Assembly: GCA_963724945.1 (NCBI GenBank) | Contig: CAVRWL010000003.1 | Coordinates: 2,480,001-2,544,000, forward strand | Reading direction: 5' to 3' | DNA length: 64,000 nt | DNA from: Hyphomicrobium_A sp963724945 | GTDB lineage: Bacteria > Pseudomonadota > Alphaproteobacteria > Rhizobiales > Hyphomicrobiaceae | Notes under the pieces: generated by a model | The model's input: only the letters and a program-made list of their open reading frames with translations | Told to the model about the DNA's origin: nothing | The model's database searches: none | Shown here: one piece after another, positions 1 through 8,832 of the stretch | How the letters are laid out: every line of letters begins with the position of its first letter | Position numbering within the stretch: position 1 is the first letter of the stretch | Program-made: the position numbers and the translations under genes

Positions 1-188
1 CGAATGGAGGAGTATTCCTGGTCTTCGGCAAGTGCGGTGTAGTAAAGGGCGCGCACGAGCTGGCCCTTTTGGCGGAAGTGCGCCAGGAGCCGCTTGTAGT
101 CGATATCAAATCCGAGCGACTTTGCCGTCGCGTACAGGTTCGCCCCGTCGATGAAGAGGGCAATACGTTCGTTCGGGTAGAAATGCAT
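1..188 (-). CDS. NYN domain (LabA/DUF88-type) protein, partial
   Basis: Only the N-terminal 62 codons are inside the window, read leftward from an ATG at 188; the gene runs off the left edge. The translation has the opening strand and acidic residue of a NYN (PIN-like nuclease) fold, FIDGANLY, followed by GFDIDYKRLL, and YYTAL further on. NYN/LabA proteins are predicted metal-dependent RNases acting in the cytoplasm. It is divergent from rpoZ, and a NYN gene next to rpoZ-rsh is a common rhizobial arrangement (known context). The start is supported by the match of the first residues to the family; the upstream AAAGGA lies too close to the ATG to be an ideal ribosome site. Confidence 0.8.
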   Translation of the reverse strand, partial: MHFYPNERIALFIDGANLYATAKSLGFDIDYKRLLAHFRQKGQLVRALYYTALAEDQEYSSI

Positions 189-631
189 TCCTTTGTACCT
201 TTCACGCCGCGAGGGCCGGCCGAGCAGCGGCTGAGTAGTTTTTGTTTCGTTCAGATGGGTTCCTGCGAGGTAACCCACCGCTCGCGCAACGCTTGTTTTA
301 TGTCACTAACCGCACACGGCAAGACATTCTACTGATTGGTAATTTTGCGACAATTCGAAGCACCGATGATCCCAAAATGCTAAACCTCAGACCGTTAACA
401 TGCCAACAAACTGCAGGGCCCTTTGCTCCGGCTCTTCTTGGGGATCAGCATATATATGGTATCGGTTGGTCGCTGTCGAAGTGGTGCACCGGACAAACTG
501 CCGCTAGTCTTGCTTTACCCACTGTTTCATGCGACTACGTGCGAAGAGGCTGCGCCGAGCCGTTTTCGGTTTTCCGGCGCACGACTTACTCTCCCAAGTC
601 AATCCGCCTGCGGCGAAAGGGGTGCTCGAAC
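189..631. other. Intergenic region between NYN gene and rpoZ
   Basis: This 443-base stretch separates the two divergent genes and should hold both promoters. It is visibly AT-richer than its surroundings, with an ATATATATGG run near 450-459. No ORF in it resembles a known protein, no tRNA cloverleaf was found, and no textbook -35/-10 pair could be fixed with confidence. Confidence 0.5.
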
Positions 632-1090
632 ATGGCACGCGTGACTGTCGAAGATTGCGTGGACAAAGTCCCGAACCGCTTCGAGCTGGTTCTACTTGCC
701 GCGCACCGGGCCCGCGCTATTGCCGACGGCGGCGCCATCACCGTGCCCGTTAACGACGATAAGAACCCCGTGATCGCGCTTCGCGAGATCGCCGACCAGA
801 CCATCCCGCCTGAGGACATGCGCGAGGCGCTGATCCACTCGATCCAGAAGAACGTCGAGGTGGACGAGCCGGAGGCGGCGGCCGCGCCACTCATGCCGCC
901 CGAGCGCCGCGCGCCGGTGCTTGGCCGCGACGATCAGGGCGGCGACACGGTTGTCGACGTGATGACCGAGGAGCAGCTTTTGCGCGGCCTGGAAAGCATG
1001 ACCCCGACGGAGCCGTCGGCCAACGGCGGCCCCAACGGCTTGCGCGAGCGCGATCGTGATCGCGACCGGGATCGCGACCGCGGGCGTTGA
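632..1090 (+). CDS. rpoZ: DNA-directed RNA polymerase omega subunit
   Basis: Omega is the small RNA polymerase subunit that binds and helps fold beta-prime. The translation starts MARVTVEDC and continues with VPNRFELVLLAAHRAR, the conserved core of RpoZ; this fixes the ATG at 632 and excludes the longer upstream reading. The product is 152 aa, somewhat longer than a minimal omega because of a charged C-terminal tail ending in alternating Arg-Asp pairs. It lies about 110 bases upstream of the rsh gene on the same strand, the usual rpoZ-rsh(spoT) arrangement linking polymerase and ppGpp metabolism. Confidence 0.95.
   Translation: MARVTVEDCVDKVPNRFELVLLAAHRARAIADGGAITVPVNDDKNPVIALREIADQTIPPEDMREALIHSIQKNVEVDEPEAAAAPLMPPERRAPVLGRDDQGGDTVVDVMTEEQLLRGLESMTPTEPSANGGPNGLRERDRDRDRDRDRGR
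1040..1087 (+). repeat. GATCGCGACC-type short repeat in the rpoZ 3' end
   Basis: Short imperfect repeats built on gatcg and gaccg encode the Arg-Asp alternating tail of the omega subunit. Only the low-complexity DNA and the resulting RDRDRD pattern are seen; length variation between strains would be expected. Confidence 0.7.
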
Positions 1091-1199
1091 GCCGCTTGTC
1101 GGAGCTTGCGCGGGTGCGGGCGGTTGACGCTGACGGCGTTCGAAGGGAGCTTCGATCTTTGGCCCTCTGACGGCGTCCGCCTAAGGAGCGCGGCGGACC

Positions 1200-3437
1200 A
1201 TGATGCGGCAGTACGAGCTCGTCGAGCGAGTTCTCAACTACGACCCCAAGGCGGATGAGGCCCTCCTCAACCGCGCCTACGTCTACGCGATGAAGGCGCA
1301 CGGCAGCCAGAAGCGCGCTTCGGGCGACCCCTATTTCTCGCATCCCCTCGAGGTCGCCGCCATCCTCACCGACCTGAAGCTCGACGACGCCACCGTCGTG
1401 ACCGCGCTTCTGCACGACGTCATCGAGGATACGCCCATCACGCGTGCCGAGATCGACCAGCTGTTCGGGCCGGAGATCGGCAAGCTCGTCGACGGCCTCA
1501 CCAAGATCCGCCGCCTCGATCTCGTCTCCAAGAAGGCCGAGCAGGCGGAGAATTTCCGCAAGCTTCTCGTCGCCATCTCGAGCGACATCCGCGTCCTGCT
1601 CGTCAAGCTCGCCGACCGGCTGCACAACATGCGCACGCTCGAGCACATGAAGGCCGACGCTCGCAAGCGCATCTCCGAGGAGACGCTCGACATCTATGCG
1701 CCGCTCGCCGGCCGCATGGGCATGGAGGCGATGCGCGAGGAGCTGGAGGATCACGCGTTCCGCTGGCTGCATCCGGAGGCCTATGCTGCGGTGACGGCGA
1801 AGCTGGCAGAGCTGAGAAAATCGAACGAGGGGCTCGTCGAGGAGATTCGCGCCGCACTCGCCGCCAAAGTCGCCGAGGTCGGCATCGAGGCCGAGGTCTC
1901 CGGCCGCGAGAAGAAGCCCTACGCGATCTGGCGCAAGATGGCGAATAAGCAGATCAGCCTGGAGCAGCTCTCCGACATCTACGCCTTCCGCGTGATCGTC
2001 GGCTCGATCGACGACTGTTATCGCGCGCTCGGCGTGGCGCACACCACGTGGCGGACGGTGCCGGGACGCTTCAAGGACTACGTCTCGACACCCAAGCAGA
2101 ACAACTATCAATCGATCCATACGACCATTGTCGGCCCGCGCCACCAGCGCGTCGAATTGCAGATCCGCACCCGCGCCATGCACGATATCGCCGAGTACGG
2201 CGTCGCCGCGCACGCGCTCTACAAGGATGCGGTCCACATGAACGGCCAGCCGGGCGGCAAGACCGCCGGCGCGCTGCAGAAAGACAGCGGTCCTTACGTC
2301 TGGCTGCGGCGCCTCGTCGAGACGCTGCTCGAGGGCTCGAACCCGGAGGAGTTCCTCGAGCACACGAAGCTCGAGCTGTTCCAGGACCAGGTCTTCTGCT
2401 TCACGCCGAAAGGACGTCTCATCGCGCTTCCGCGCGGGGCCACGCCCTTGGACTTCGCCTACGCGGTGCACACCGACATCGGCAACGGAGCTGTCGGCGC
2501 CTTCGTCAACGGGCGGCACGTGCCGATCGACACGCAGCTGCGCAACGGCGACGAGGTGGAGATCGAGACGGCAAAGAGCCACGTCCCACCGGCGGCCTGG
2601 GAGAACCTCGTCATCACCGGGCGCGCCCGCTCCGCAATCCGCCGCGCCGCTCGCGATGCGGTGCGCAAACAGTACCGCGAGCTCGGACGTCGCCTCTTGG
2701 CCTCCCGCTTCGAGCAGGTCGGCGAGGAGCTCAACGACGAGCTGCTCAAGAAGGCGCTGCCGCGATTGGGGCAGAAGACGCTCGAGGACGCGCTTGCCGC
2801 GGTCGGGCGCAACGAGCTTGCGATCGACGACGTGCTGCGCGCCGCCGTTCCCGACGCGATCGAGCGCGAGCCGAAAAAGGTCTCCTACCGCCGCACGCGC
2901 CGCTTCGGACGCGCGCGCGGTCAGGAGGGCTGGTTCAACATTGACCGCGTCATGAGCCTCAAGTTCCGCACCGACCAGGGCGGGCGCGGCACCGGGTCCC
3001 TTGCCATCCGCGGGGTGAAGGACGATTTGCCGGTGAGCTTCGAGCCGGGCGGCGCCGTCCCCGGCGACCGCATCGTCGGGGTGCTGATCCCTGGCGAGGG
3101 GATCCGCATCTTCCAGATCCACTCGCCCCGCCTCAAGGAGTTCGAGCACGAGGGCTGGATCGACGTCACCTGGGACATCGACCGGGACACCCCGCAGCAC
3201 TTTCCAGCCCGCATCAGCGTCACGGCGCTCAACGAGCCGGGAACGCTCGCCCAGATCGCCAAGGTAATCGGGGAGACCGGGGGCAATATCGACAATGTGC
3301 GCATGGTGCGCCGGGCTTCGGATTTCACGGAAATGCGTATCGAATTGGAGGTTCTCGACCTGGTGCATCTAAACCACATCATCGCTGGCCTTCGTGCTAA
3401 AGCCGTGGTCAATAAGGTTGAGCGCGTGTTCGATTGA
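1200..3437 (+). CDS. rsh: Bifunctional (p)ppGpp synthetase/hydrolase (RelA/SpoT homologue)
   Basis: This 745 aa protein makes and degrades the stringent-response alarmone (p)ppGpp. Domain order is complete: HD hydrolase with intact HD pair (H72-D73 in LLHDVIEDT) and KLADRLHNMRTL; synthetase domain with GREKKPYAIWRKM and QNNYQSIHTT; TGS domain around VFCFTPKGRLIALPRGA; and a C-terminal ACT domain (ITALNEPG-like, NIDNVRMVRR). An intact HD domain plus synthetase motifs indicates the single long Rsh typical of Alphaproteobacteria. Two adjacent ATG codons (1200, 1203) are both usable. It follows rpoZ on the same strand and precedes the pdxJ cluster. Confidence 0.96.
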   Translation: MMRQYELVERVLNYDPKADEALLNRAYVYAMKAHGSQKRASGDPYFSHPLEVAAILTDLKLDDATVVTALLHDVIEDTPITRAEIDQLFGPEIGKLVDGLTKIRRLDLVSKKAEQAENFRKLLVAISSDIRVLLVKLADRLHNMRTLEHMKADARKRISEETLDIYAPLAGRMGMEAMREELEDHAFRWLHPEAYAAVTAKLAELRKSNEGLVEEIRAALAAKVAEVGIEAEVSGREKKPYAIWRKMANKQISLEQLSDIYAFRVIVGSIDDCYRALGVAHTTWRTVPGRFKDYVSTPKQNNYQSIHTTIVGPRHQRVELQIRTRAMHDIAEYGVAAHALYKDAVHMNGQPGGKTAGALQKDSGPYVWLRRLVETLLEGSNPEEFLEHTKLELFQDQVFCFTPKGRLIALPRGATPLDFAYAVHTDIGNGAVGAFVNGRHVPIDTQLRNGDEVEIETAKSHVPPAAWENLVITGRARSAIRRAARDAVRKQYRELGRRLLASRFEQVGEELNDELLKKALPRLGQKTLEDALAAVGRNELAIDDVLRAAVPDAIEREPKKVSYRRTRRFGRARGQEGWFNIDRVMSLKFRTDQGGRGTGSLAIRGVKDDLPVSFEPGGAVPGDRIVGVLIPGEGIRIFQIHSPRLKEFEHEGWIDVTWDIDRDTPQHFPARISVTALNEPGTLAQIAKVIGETGGNIDNVRMVRRASDFTEMRIELEVLDLVHLNHIIAGLRAKAVVNKVERVFD

Positions 3438-3500
3438 TAGGAAAATCGGCCATAGGCGCGGTCTGTGGCGAGGGGGCCGTGGCGATCGGAGTTGAGAGCA

Positions 3501-4067
3501 ATGTGGCCTCGTCGTGAGGTAAGTGGCGGCCCCCGCCGGGGCAATGCGGCAAGCGCTGCCCGGCGCAGGTGGAGGATGCACCTGCGGCTCGGTGTGCGCC
3601 GGCTGTCGCGACTGCGCGCGAGCCCGCACGAGATAGCGCTGGGATGCGCGGCTGGCGCCTTCGCCTCGATCACGCCCCTGATCGGCTTCCAGACCCTTTT
3701 GGCCGTTGCCCTTGCCATCCTGTTGCGGGCGAGCGTTCCCGCGGCCATCGTCGGCACCTTCGTGGGCAATCCGCTAAGCTGGCCCTTCATCTGGGCCTCC
3801 ACCTACGCCATCGGGCTGCAGATAATCGGGCTCGAGGGCATGCTCGACCCCGTTGCCTTCGAGCGCAGCGTCTTGCACGTGTGGGGCGCGCTGATCGAGC
3901 GCTCGCCGCAATTGCTCGATGCCACCGCCGCCCTGCTCTGGCCGCTGCTACTGCCGATGCTGGCCGGCAGCCTGCCGATTGGGCTGCTCACCGCCGCGAT
4001 CGTCTACTATATTTCCAGGAACGTCGTCCTTGCGTGGCGGGTTCGTCGTATGGCCGCGGCGGACTAG
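3501..4067 (+). CDS. DUF2062 domain membrane protein
   Basis: A 188 aa inner-membrane protein of the DUF2062 family, function unknown. The diagnostic segment is SPHEIALGCAAGAFASITPLIGF followed by TFVGNPLSWPFIW, given here only as landmarks at about residues 40-100, with three to four hydrophobic stretches. The ATG at 3501 was chosen over 3465 because family members begin with a short MWPRR-like basic segment and a GAGAG lies just upstream. It sits between rsh and pdxJ, as in many rhizobial genomes, 63 bases after the rsh stop. Confidence 0.8.
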   Translation: MWPRREVSGGPRRGNAASAARRRWRMHLRLGVRRLSRLRASPHEIALGCAAGAFASITPLIGFQTLLAVALAILLRASVPAAIVGTFVGNPLSWPFIWASTYAIGLQIIGLEGMLDPVAFERSVLHVWGALIERSPQLLDATAALLWPLLLPMLAGSLPIGLLTAAIVYYISRNVVLAWRVRRMAAAD

Positions 4068-4107
4068 TGCTCATCCCGCTCATACCTATCTTGATGGCCG
4101 TCCTGGC

Positions 4108-4903
4108 ATGCCGCACGTGCACAAGAGTCCCTATCTCCGCCTCGGCGTGAACATCGACCACGTCGCCACCATCCGCAATGCGCGTGGCGGCCGCCATCCC
4201 GATCCCCTGCGTGCGGCGCACCTGGCGGTCGAGGCTGGGGCCGATGGGATTACCGCGCACCTGCGCGAGGATCGCCGCCATATCTCGGATCACGACATTG
4301 CGCGCTTGAAGGCCGAGCTGACCCGCCCGCTCAACCTCGAGATGGCGGGAACGCAAGAGATGCTCGACATCGCGCTGCGCCACGTGCCCAACGCCTGCTG
4401 CCTGGTGCCGGAGCGCCGCGAGGAGCGGACGACGGAAGGGGGCTTGGACGTTGTCGCCGGCGGCGACCGCCTGGCGCGCATCGTCGGCGAGTTGCGCTCC
4501 GCCGGCATCCGGGTATCCCTGTTCATCGAGCCCGAGGCGTCCACGGTAGAGGCGGCGCAGCGTATCGGCGCGGACATCGTCGAGCTGCACACGGGCGCCT
4601 ATTGCGAGAAGGCGCTTCTGGATGACGCTGGCGGGGTCGCTGTCGAGCTCGAGCGGCTCAGCGAGGCTGCGCGTTTGGCCGCGGCCGGTGGACTCGAGGT
4701 GCACGCGGGCCATGGGCTCACCTTCAACACGGTTGGAGCAATTGCGCGGCTGCCCGAGATCGTCGAGCTCAACATCGGGCATTTCCTCATCGGTGAGGCG
4801 ATCTTCGTGCGGCTTACCGAGCGCCGTCAGACGCATGCGGGCGCTGATGGACGAAGCGCGCAAGGAGGCCGCGCCTGCGCGCGTGCGCGTGAGGCCGGCT
4901 TGA
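4108..4903 (+). CDS. pdxJ: Pyridoxine 5'-phosphate synthase, with apparent +1 frameshift
   Basis: PdxJ condenses 3-amino-2-oxopropyl phosphate with deoxyxylulose 5-phosphate in vitamin B6 synthesis. The ATG at 4108 begins MPHVHKSPYLRLGVNIDHVA; later family landmarks are TAHLREDRRHI, NLEMA, VPERREE, ELHTGAY, HAGHGL and NIGHFLIGEAIF. After IFV the reading frame slips: the expected tail GLPSAVRRMRALMDEARKE is present in a frame offset by one base, with the extra base near 4807-4812. Without the slip the ORF runs through into acpS. The corrected gene ends with TGA at 4901-4903, overlapping the acpS TTG start. Corrected length is about 264 aa, normal for the family. Confidence 0.88.
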
Positions 4904-5313
4904 TCCTAGGGGTTGGCAACGACATCATCGACATCCGCCGCATCGAGCGGACGCTCGAGCGCTACGGGGAGCGCTTTCTGGCCCGCGTTTTCACCGAGAT
5001 CGAGCGGCAGAAGTCGGAGGCGCGCTCTCAGCGTGCGGCTTCCTACGCCAAGCGCTTTGCCGCCAAGGAGGCCTGTGCGAAGGCGCTGGGAACCGGCTTG
5101 CGCCGCGGCGTCTACTGGCGCGACATGGGCGTGATCAATCTGCCATCGGGTCGCCCCACACTGCGGCTAACAGGCGGGGCCGCCCGGCAGCTTCAGGACA
5201 TCACGCCCGATGGCTTCGAGGCGCGCATCGATTTGACGCTGACCGACGATTTTCCGCTCGCCGCGGCGATCGTGATCATTTCGGGGCTGCCGGAAAAGGG
5301 TGATCGGCGCTGA
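4900..5313 (+). CDS. acpS: Holo-[acyl-carrier-protein] synthase
   Basis: AcpS transfers 4'-phosphopantetheine from CoA to acyl carrier protein. From a TTG start at 4900 (overlapping the pdxJ stop as TTGA) the protein begins MILGVGNDIIDI, the conserved metal-binding opening, and continues with RFLARVFTEIE and YAKRFAAKEACAKALGTG, which holds the second conserved acidic site. Length 137 aa fits the family. It lies in the same frame as the upstream pdxJ reading only because of the pdxJ frameshift, so the apparent PdxJ-AcpS fusion is not considered real. The pdxJ-acpS-lepB-rnc-era-recO series is a classical alphaproteobacterial and gammaproteobacterial cluster. Confidence 0.93.
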   Translation: MILGVGNDIIDIRRIERTLERYGERFLARVFTEIERQKSEARSQRAASYAKRFAAKEACAKALGTGLRRGVYWRDMGVINLPSGRPTLRLTGGAARQLQDITPDGFEARIDLTLTDDFPLAAAIVIISGLPEKGDRR

Positions 5314-5353
5314 GGCCGCCGGCGTGCGCCATGCGACATGGAGCCCAAGCGAA

Positions 5354-5382
5354 TTGCGCGGCGGCGTCAAAATGGCTATAGC
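5354..5382 (+). promoter_or_regulatory. Candidate sigma-70 promoter upstream of lepB
   Basis: TTGCGC (5354-5359) and TATAGC (5377-5382) are separated by exactly 17 bases and lie about 47 bases before the lepB start. Both hexamers are partial matches to the alphaproteobacterial housekeeping consensus, so this is a suggestion rather than a firm call. Confidence 0.3.
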
Positions 5383-5428
5383 GGCCCAGCGCACAGCAGG
5401 GCAAACCTGCGATCGGAGAGCATGAGCG

Positions 5429-6187
5429 ATGGCGGTATCGACCAACACGAGAAGAAGCAGCTGGCTCGAGACGGCGACAATCGTCGTCGAGGCGCTCGCC
5501 ATCGCCATGCTGGTGCGCACTTTTCTCTATCAGCCGTTCAACATTCCGTCGGGGTCGATGAAGGAGACGCTGCTGATCGGCGACTACCTGTTCGTCTCCA
5601 AGTTGTCCTACGGCTACAGCCGCTTCTCGTTCTACAACCTGATCCCCTTTGACGGCCGCATATTCGGGGCCCCGCCCAAGCGCGGCGACGTCGCCGTCTT
5701 CAAGCTGCCGCGCGACAACTCGACCGACTACATCAAGCGCGTGATGGGCCTGCCGGGCGACGAGATCAACGTGCGTGGCGGCGTGGTCTACATCAACGGC
5801 AAAGAGGTGCCGCGCCGGCGCATTGGCGACTTCGTCACCAGGGAGGACGGCGGGCCGCCGCGCGCGATCCCCGCCTACGAGGAAACGCTGCCGAACGGCG
5901 TGAAATACACCGTGCTCGATTCCGAGCAGAACGGCCCCTTCGATAATGTCGGCCCCTACAAGGTGCCGCCAGGGCACTACTTCATGATGGGTGACAACCG
6001 CGACAACTCCACCGACAGCCGCGCCTCCTGGGGCGTCGGCTACGTGCCCTACGACAACTTTATCGGGCGGGCGGAGATCATCTTCTTCTCCGCCGCCGTC
6101 GACGAGCCGGGAGCCTTCCGCTGGTGGCAGCCGTGGATGTGGCCGTTCGACATCCGCTGGAACCGCTTCTTTACGCTCGTGCATTAG
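5429..6187 (+). CDS. lepB: Signal peptidase I
   Basis: LepB cleaves Sec signal peptides at the periplasmic face of the inner membrane. The 252 aa product has an N-terminal membrane anchor (about residues 15-33), the catalytic serine in PSGSM (S43), the general-base lysine in DYIKRVMGLPGD (K103) and the later GDNRDNSTDSRASWG box. The ATG at 5429 has GGAG about ten bases upstream. It precedes rnc by 75 bases and is probably transcribed with rnc, era and recO. Confidence 0.96.
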   Translation: MAVSTNTRRSSWLETATIVVEALAIAMLVRTFLYQPFNIPSGSMKETLLIGDYLFVSKLSYGYSRFSFYNLIPFDGRIFGAPPKRGDVAVFKLPRDNSTDYIKRVMGLPGDEINVRGGVVYINGKEVPRRRIGDFVTREDGGPPRAIPAYEETLPNGVKYTVLDSEQNGPFDNVGPYKVPPGHYFMMGDNRDNSTDSRASWGVGYVPYDNFIGRAEIIFFSAAVDEPGAFRWWQPWMWPFDIRWNRFFTLVH

Positions 6188-6262
6188 GGCGTGCGCACTT
6201 CGTTCGTGCGCCGGTCCATATTCCTCTCCGCTGTCGGCGGCGATGCGCTAGTCTCGGCGGTC

Positions 6263-6973
6263 ATGCTGCGCCCACGCAAGTTCAAGGATCTCGAGAAGGC
6301 CCTCGGCCACCGCTTCAAGACCCAGGAGCTCTTGGAGATTGCGCTGACGCACGCCAGCATGCGCGGTGGCAAGGGCCCGCACATCGACAACGAGCGCCTG
6401 GAGTTCATCGGCGACCGCGTGCTCGGGCTCGCCATCGCCGAGCTCTTAAGCGAGCGCTTTCCCTCAGCAAGCGAAGGGGAGCTCGCGCGCCGCTACAACC
6501 GGCTCGTGCGCGGGGAGACGTGCGCCAAGGTCGCGCGCACGCTCGGGCTCGGGCCGCACCTCATCCTGTCGGAGAGCGAGGCCGGCAGCGGCGGGCGGGC
6601 GAAGGGCACGATCCTAGCCGACGGGATGGAGGCGCTGTTGGGCGCCATCTTCCTCGACGCGGGATTCGATGCCGCACGCTCAGCCGTGCGCAGGCTGTGG
6701 ACGAGCCCGTCGGAGGAGCTGCAGACGACGGCGCGACCCGATGCCAAGTCGGCGCTGCAGGAATGGGCGCAAGGCCAGGGCCTGGCGCTGCCGCAGTACG
6801 TCGAGGTCGCCCGCAAGGGGCCCGATCATGCCCCGCGCTTCACCACCGAGGTCCGCATCTCCGGCAAGCCGCCGGCGCGCGGGGAAGGCGCCTCCAAGCG
6901 GGCCGCCGAGCAGGCGGCGGCGAAGGCGCTTCTCGAGCGCGAAGGCGTGCACGGAGCCTCCGCCCATGAATGA
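6263..6973 (+). CDS. rnc: Ribonuclease III
   Basis: RNase III cuts double-stranded RNA in rRNA and mRNA maturation. The 236 aa product has the signature NERLEFIGDRVLGL, the second acidic cluster in DGMEALLGAIFLDAGF, and a C-terminal dsRNA-binding domain (DAKSALQEWAQ through KRAAEQAAAKALL). The ATG at 6263 was preferred to an in-frame GTG at 6191 because the protein then begins just before KALGHRF, as in the family. Its stop overlaps the era start by eight bases, indicating translational coupling. Confidence 0.95.
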   Translation: MLRPRKFKDLEKALGHRFKTQELLEIALTHASMRGGKGPHIDNERLEFIGDRVLGLAIAELLSERFPSASEGELARRYNRLVRGETCAKVARTLGLGPHLILSESEAGSGGRAKGTILADGMEALLGAIFLDAGFDAARSAVRRLWTSPSEELQTTARPDAKSALQEWAQGQGLALPQYVEVARKGPDHAPRFTTEVRISGKPPARGEGASKRAAEQAAAKALLEREGVHGASAHE

Positions 6974-7922
6974 GCCGCATGATACGCAAAGCGCGAGCGG
7001 TGCTGCCGGCCCGCAGCGCTGCGGCTTCATCGCCGTGATCGGCGCCCCCAACGCCGGCAAGTCGACGCTCGTCAACGCGCTCGTCGGCGCCAAGGTGTCG
7101 ATCGTCTCGCACAAGGTGCAGACGACGCGGGCCCCTGTGCGCGGCATCGCGACCGATGGCGATAGCCAGCTCGTGTTCATCGACACGCCGGGGCTCTTTG
7201 CGCCGCGCCGCCGCCTCGACAAGGCGATGGTCGATGCGGCTTGGGGCGGCGCCAAGGACGCAGACCTCGTCGTCCTCCTCGTCGACGCGGCCAAGGGCCT
7301 CGATGAGGAGCTCGAGCGCATCCTCGAGCGGCTCAAGGAGGCGGCGCCGCCGCTTATCCTCGCCCTCAACAAGGTTGACCGGGTGGCGGCCAAGGAGAGG
7401 CTGCTGGCGCTGGCGCAGGAGCTGAAAAGCCGCGCACCGTTTGCGCAAGTGTTCATGATCTCCGCGCTCTCGGGCGACGGCGTTGCCGATCTCAAGGCCT
7501 ACCTTGCGGCCCGCGTCCCGGAAGGACCGTGGCATTACCCGGCCGAGGACCTCTCGGACGCGCCGCTGCGCTCGCTCGCGGCCGAGATCACGCGCGAGAA
7601 GATCTTCAACCGTCTGCACGAGGAGCTACCCTACGCGACGACGGTGGAGACGACCTCCTGGCAAGATCGCAAGGACGGTTCGGCTCGCATCGAGCAGACG
7701 ATCTACGTCGCGCGCGACGGCCAGAAGGCGATCGTGCTCGGCAGAGGCGGCCAGACGATCAAGCAGATCTCGACGGAGGCGCGCGTCGAGCTCAGCCAGA
7801 TCCTCGAGCGGCCGGTGCATCTCTTCCTCTTCGTCAAGGTGAGGGCGGGCTGGCAGGACGACCCCGAGCGCTACCGCGAGATGGGCCTGGAACGCCCAAA
7901 GATGGGGCCTCCCAAGAAATGA
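6966..7922 (+). CDS. era: GTPase Era
   Basis: Era is a membrane-associated GTPase that binds 16S rRNA during 30S assembly. In 318 aa it shows G1 GAPNAGKST (residues 26-34), the switch region around TTRAPVRGI, G3 DTPG, G4 NKVD and SALSGDG, then a C-terminal KH domain with LGRGGQTIKQI. The ATG at 6966 overlaps the end of rnc, and the longer upstream extension is rnc read in another frame. recO follows after 15 bases. Confidence 0.97.
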   Translation: MNEPHDTQSASGAAGPQRCGFIAVIGAPNAGKSTLVNALVGAKVSIVSHKVQTTRAPVRGIATDGDSQLVFIDTPGLFAPRRRLDKAMVDAAWGGAKDADLVVLLVDAAKGLDEELERILERLKEAAPPLILALNKVDRVAAKERLLALAQELKSRAPFAQVFMISALSGDGVADLKAYLAARVPEGPWHYPAEDLSDAPLRSLAAEITREKIFNRLHEELPYATTVETTSWQDRKDGSARIEQTIYVARDGQKAIVLGRGGQTIKQISTEARVELSQILERPVHLFLFVKVRAGWQDDPERYREMGLERPKMGPPKK

Positions 7923-7937
7923 CGCCGCGGGCCAGCG

Positions 7938-8672
7938 ATGCAGTGGGCGGATGAAGGCGTGATCCTGTCGGTGAAGCCGCACGGCGAGACGGCGGCGGTT
8001 GCCGAGATCTTCACGCGCGCGCACGGGCGCCATCTCGCGCTGGTGCACGGCGGGCGCTCGCGCAAGCTGCGGCCTGTGCTGCAGACCGGCAACCACATCG
8101 ACGCGGTGTGGAAGGCGCGGCTCGCAGAGCACCTCGGACACGTCAGCTTGGAGCTGCGCAAAGGCTATGCGGCGCAGGCGATGGAGGATCCCCTGGCGCT
8201 CGCCGGCCTCTCCTCCTTGTGCGCGCTCGCCCGCCTCCTGCCCGAGCGCGATCCGCATCCGAGCCTTTATGAGATTACACTGTTTGTGCTTGGCTTCCTC
8301 GACGAGCCCGAGGTGTGGCCGGCGCTGATGGTGCGCTGGGAGCTGGCGCTCTTGGACGAGCTCGGCTTCGGGCTCGATCTTGCGAGCTGCGCAGCGACGG
8401 GGGTGCGCGAGGATCTCATCTACGTGTCGCCGAAGTCGGGGCGCGCGGTCTCCGCTGCCGCGGGCGCCCCCTACAAGGAGCGGCTGTTGCGCTTGCCGCT
8501 GTTTCTCGCCAAGGGCAGGCAGGGTCACGCGGTCGACGCCGATGTCGCCGCCGGCCTGGAGCTCACCGGGCATTTTCTCAAAGCGCGCGTGTTGGACCCG
8601 CGCGAGGAGGCGATGCCCGAGGCCCGCGTCCGCTTCAGGGACCTCGTCGCCCGCGCCGCGAGCCAGGCCTGA
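7938..8672 (+). CDS. recO: DNA repair protein RecO
   Basis: RecO helps load RecA onto SSB-coated DNA in the RecFOR pathway. The 244 aa product begins MQWADEGVILSVKPHGE, the OB-fold opening of the family, and contains HLALVHGGRSRKLRP and the helical segment WPALMVRWELALLDELGFGLDL. It is the last gene of the lepB-rnc-era-recO run. Only one or two cysteines are present in the region where some homologues bind zinc, so a zinc site is not evident. Confidence 0.92.
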   Translation: MQWADEGVILSVKPHGETAAVAEIFTRAHGRHLALVHGGRSRKLRPVLQTGNHIDAVWKARLAEHLGHVSLELRKGYAAQAMEDPLALAGLSSLCALARLLPERDPHPSLYEITLFVLGFLDEPEVWPALMVRWELALLDELGFGLDLASCAATGVREDLIYVSPKSGRAVSAAAGAPYKERLLRLPLFLAKGRQGHAVDADVAAGLELTGHFLKARVLDPREEAMPEARVRFRDLVARAASQA

Positions 8673-8832
8673 GCGCGGCGCATAGCGGCGTCCGATCCTG
8701 AGGGGCAAACCCCATTGCACCCGACGCTTCAAAGACGACCGGCCGGCGTAAGGCGCCATTAGCGATCTCCGCCAAGGATGCGTCCGGGCCGCGGCGCGGC
8801 CTTGAGGACATCATTCCCAAGGGAGATCCAGG

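Noticed and set aside
189..300. EcfG-type stress promoter (GGAAC...CGTT) before the NYN gene
   Set aside because: GGAACC occurs on the minus strand but no CGTT lies at the required distance.
242..631. N-terminal extension of rpoZ
   Set aside because: The residues before MARVTVEDC have no resemblance to omega subunits and include stretches of intergenic AT-rich DNA.
891..3368. 825-codon open frame on the minus strand across rsh
   Set aside because: It is the antisense shadow of a high-GC coding region: no domain, composition rich in Arg, Ala and Asp, and rsh on the plus strand is complete.
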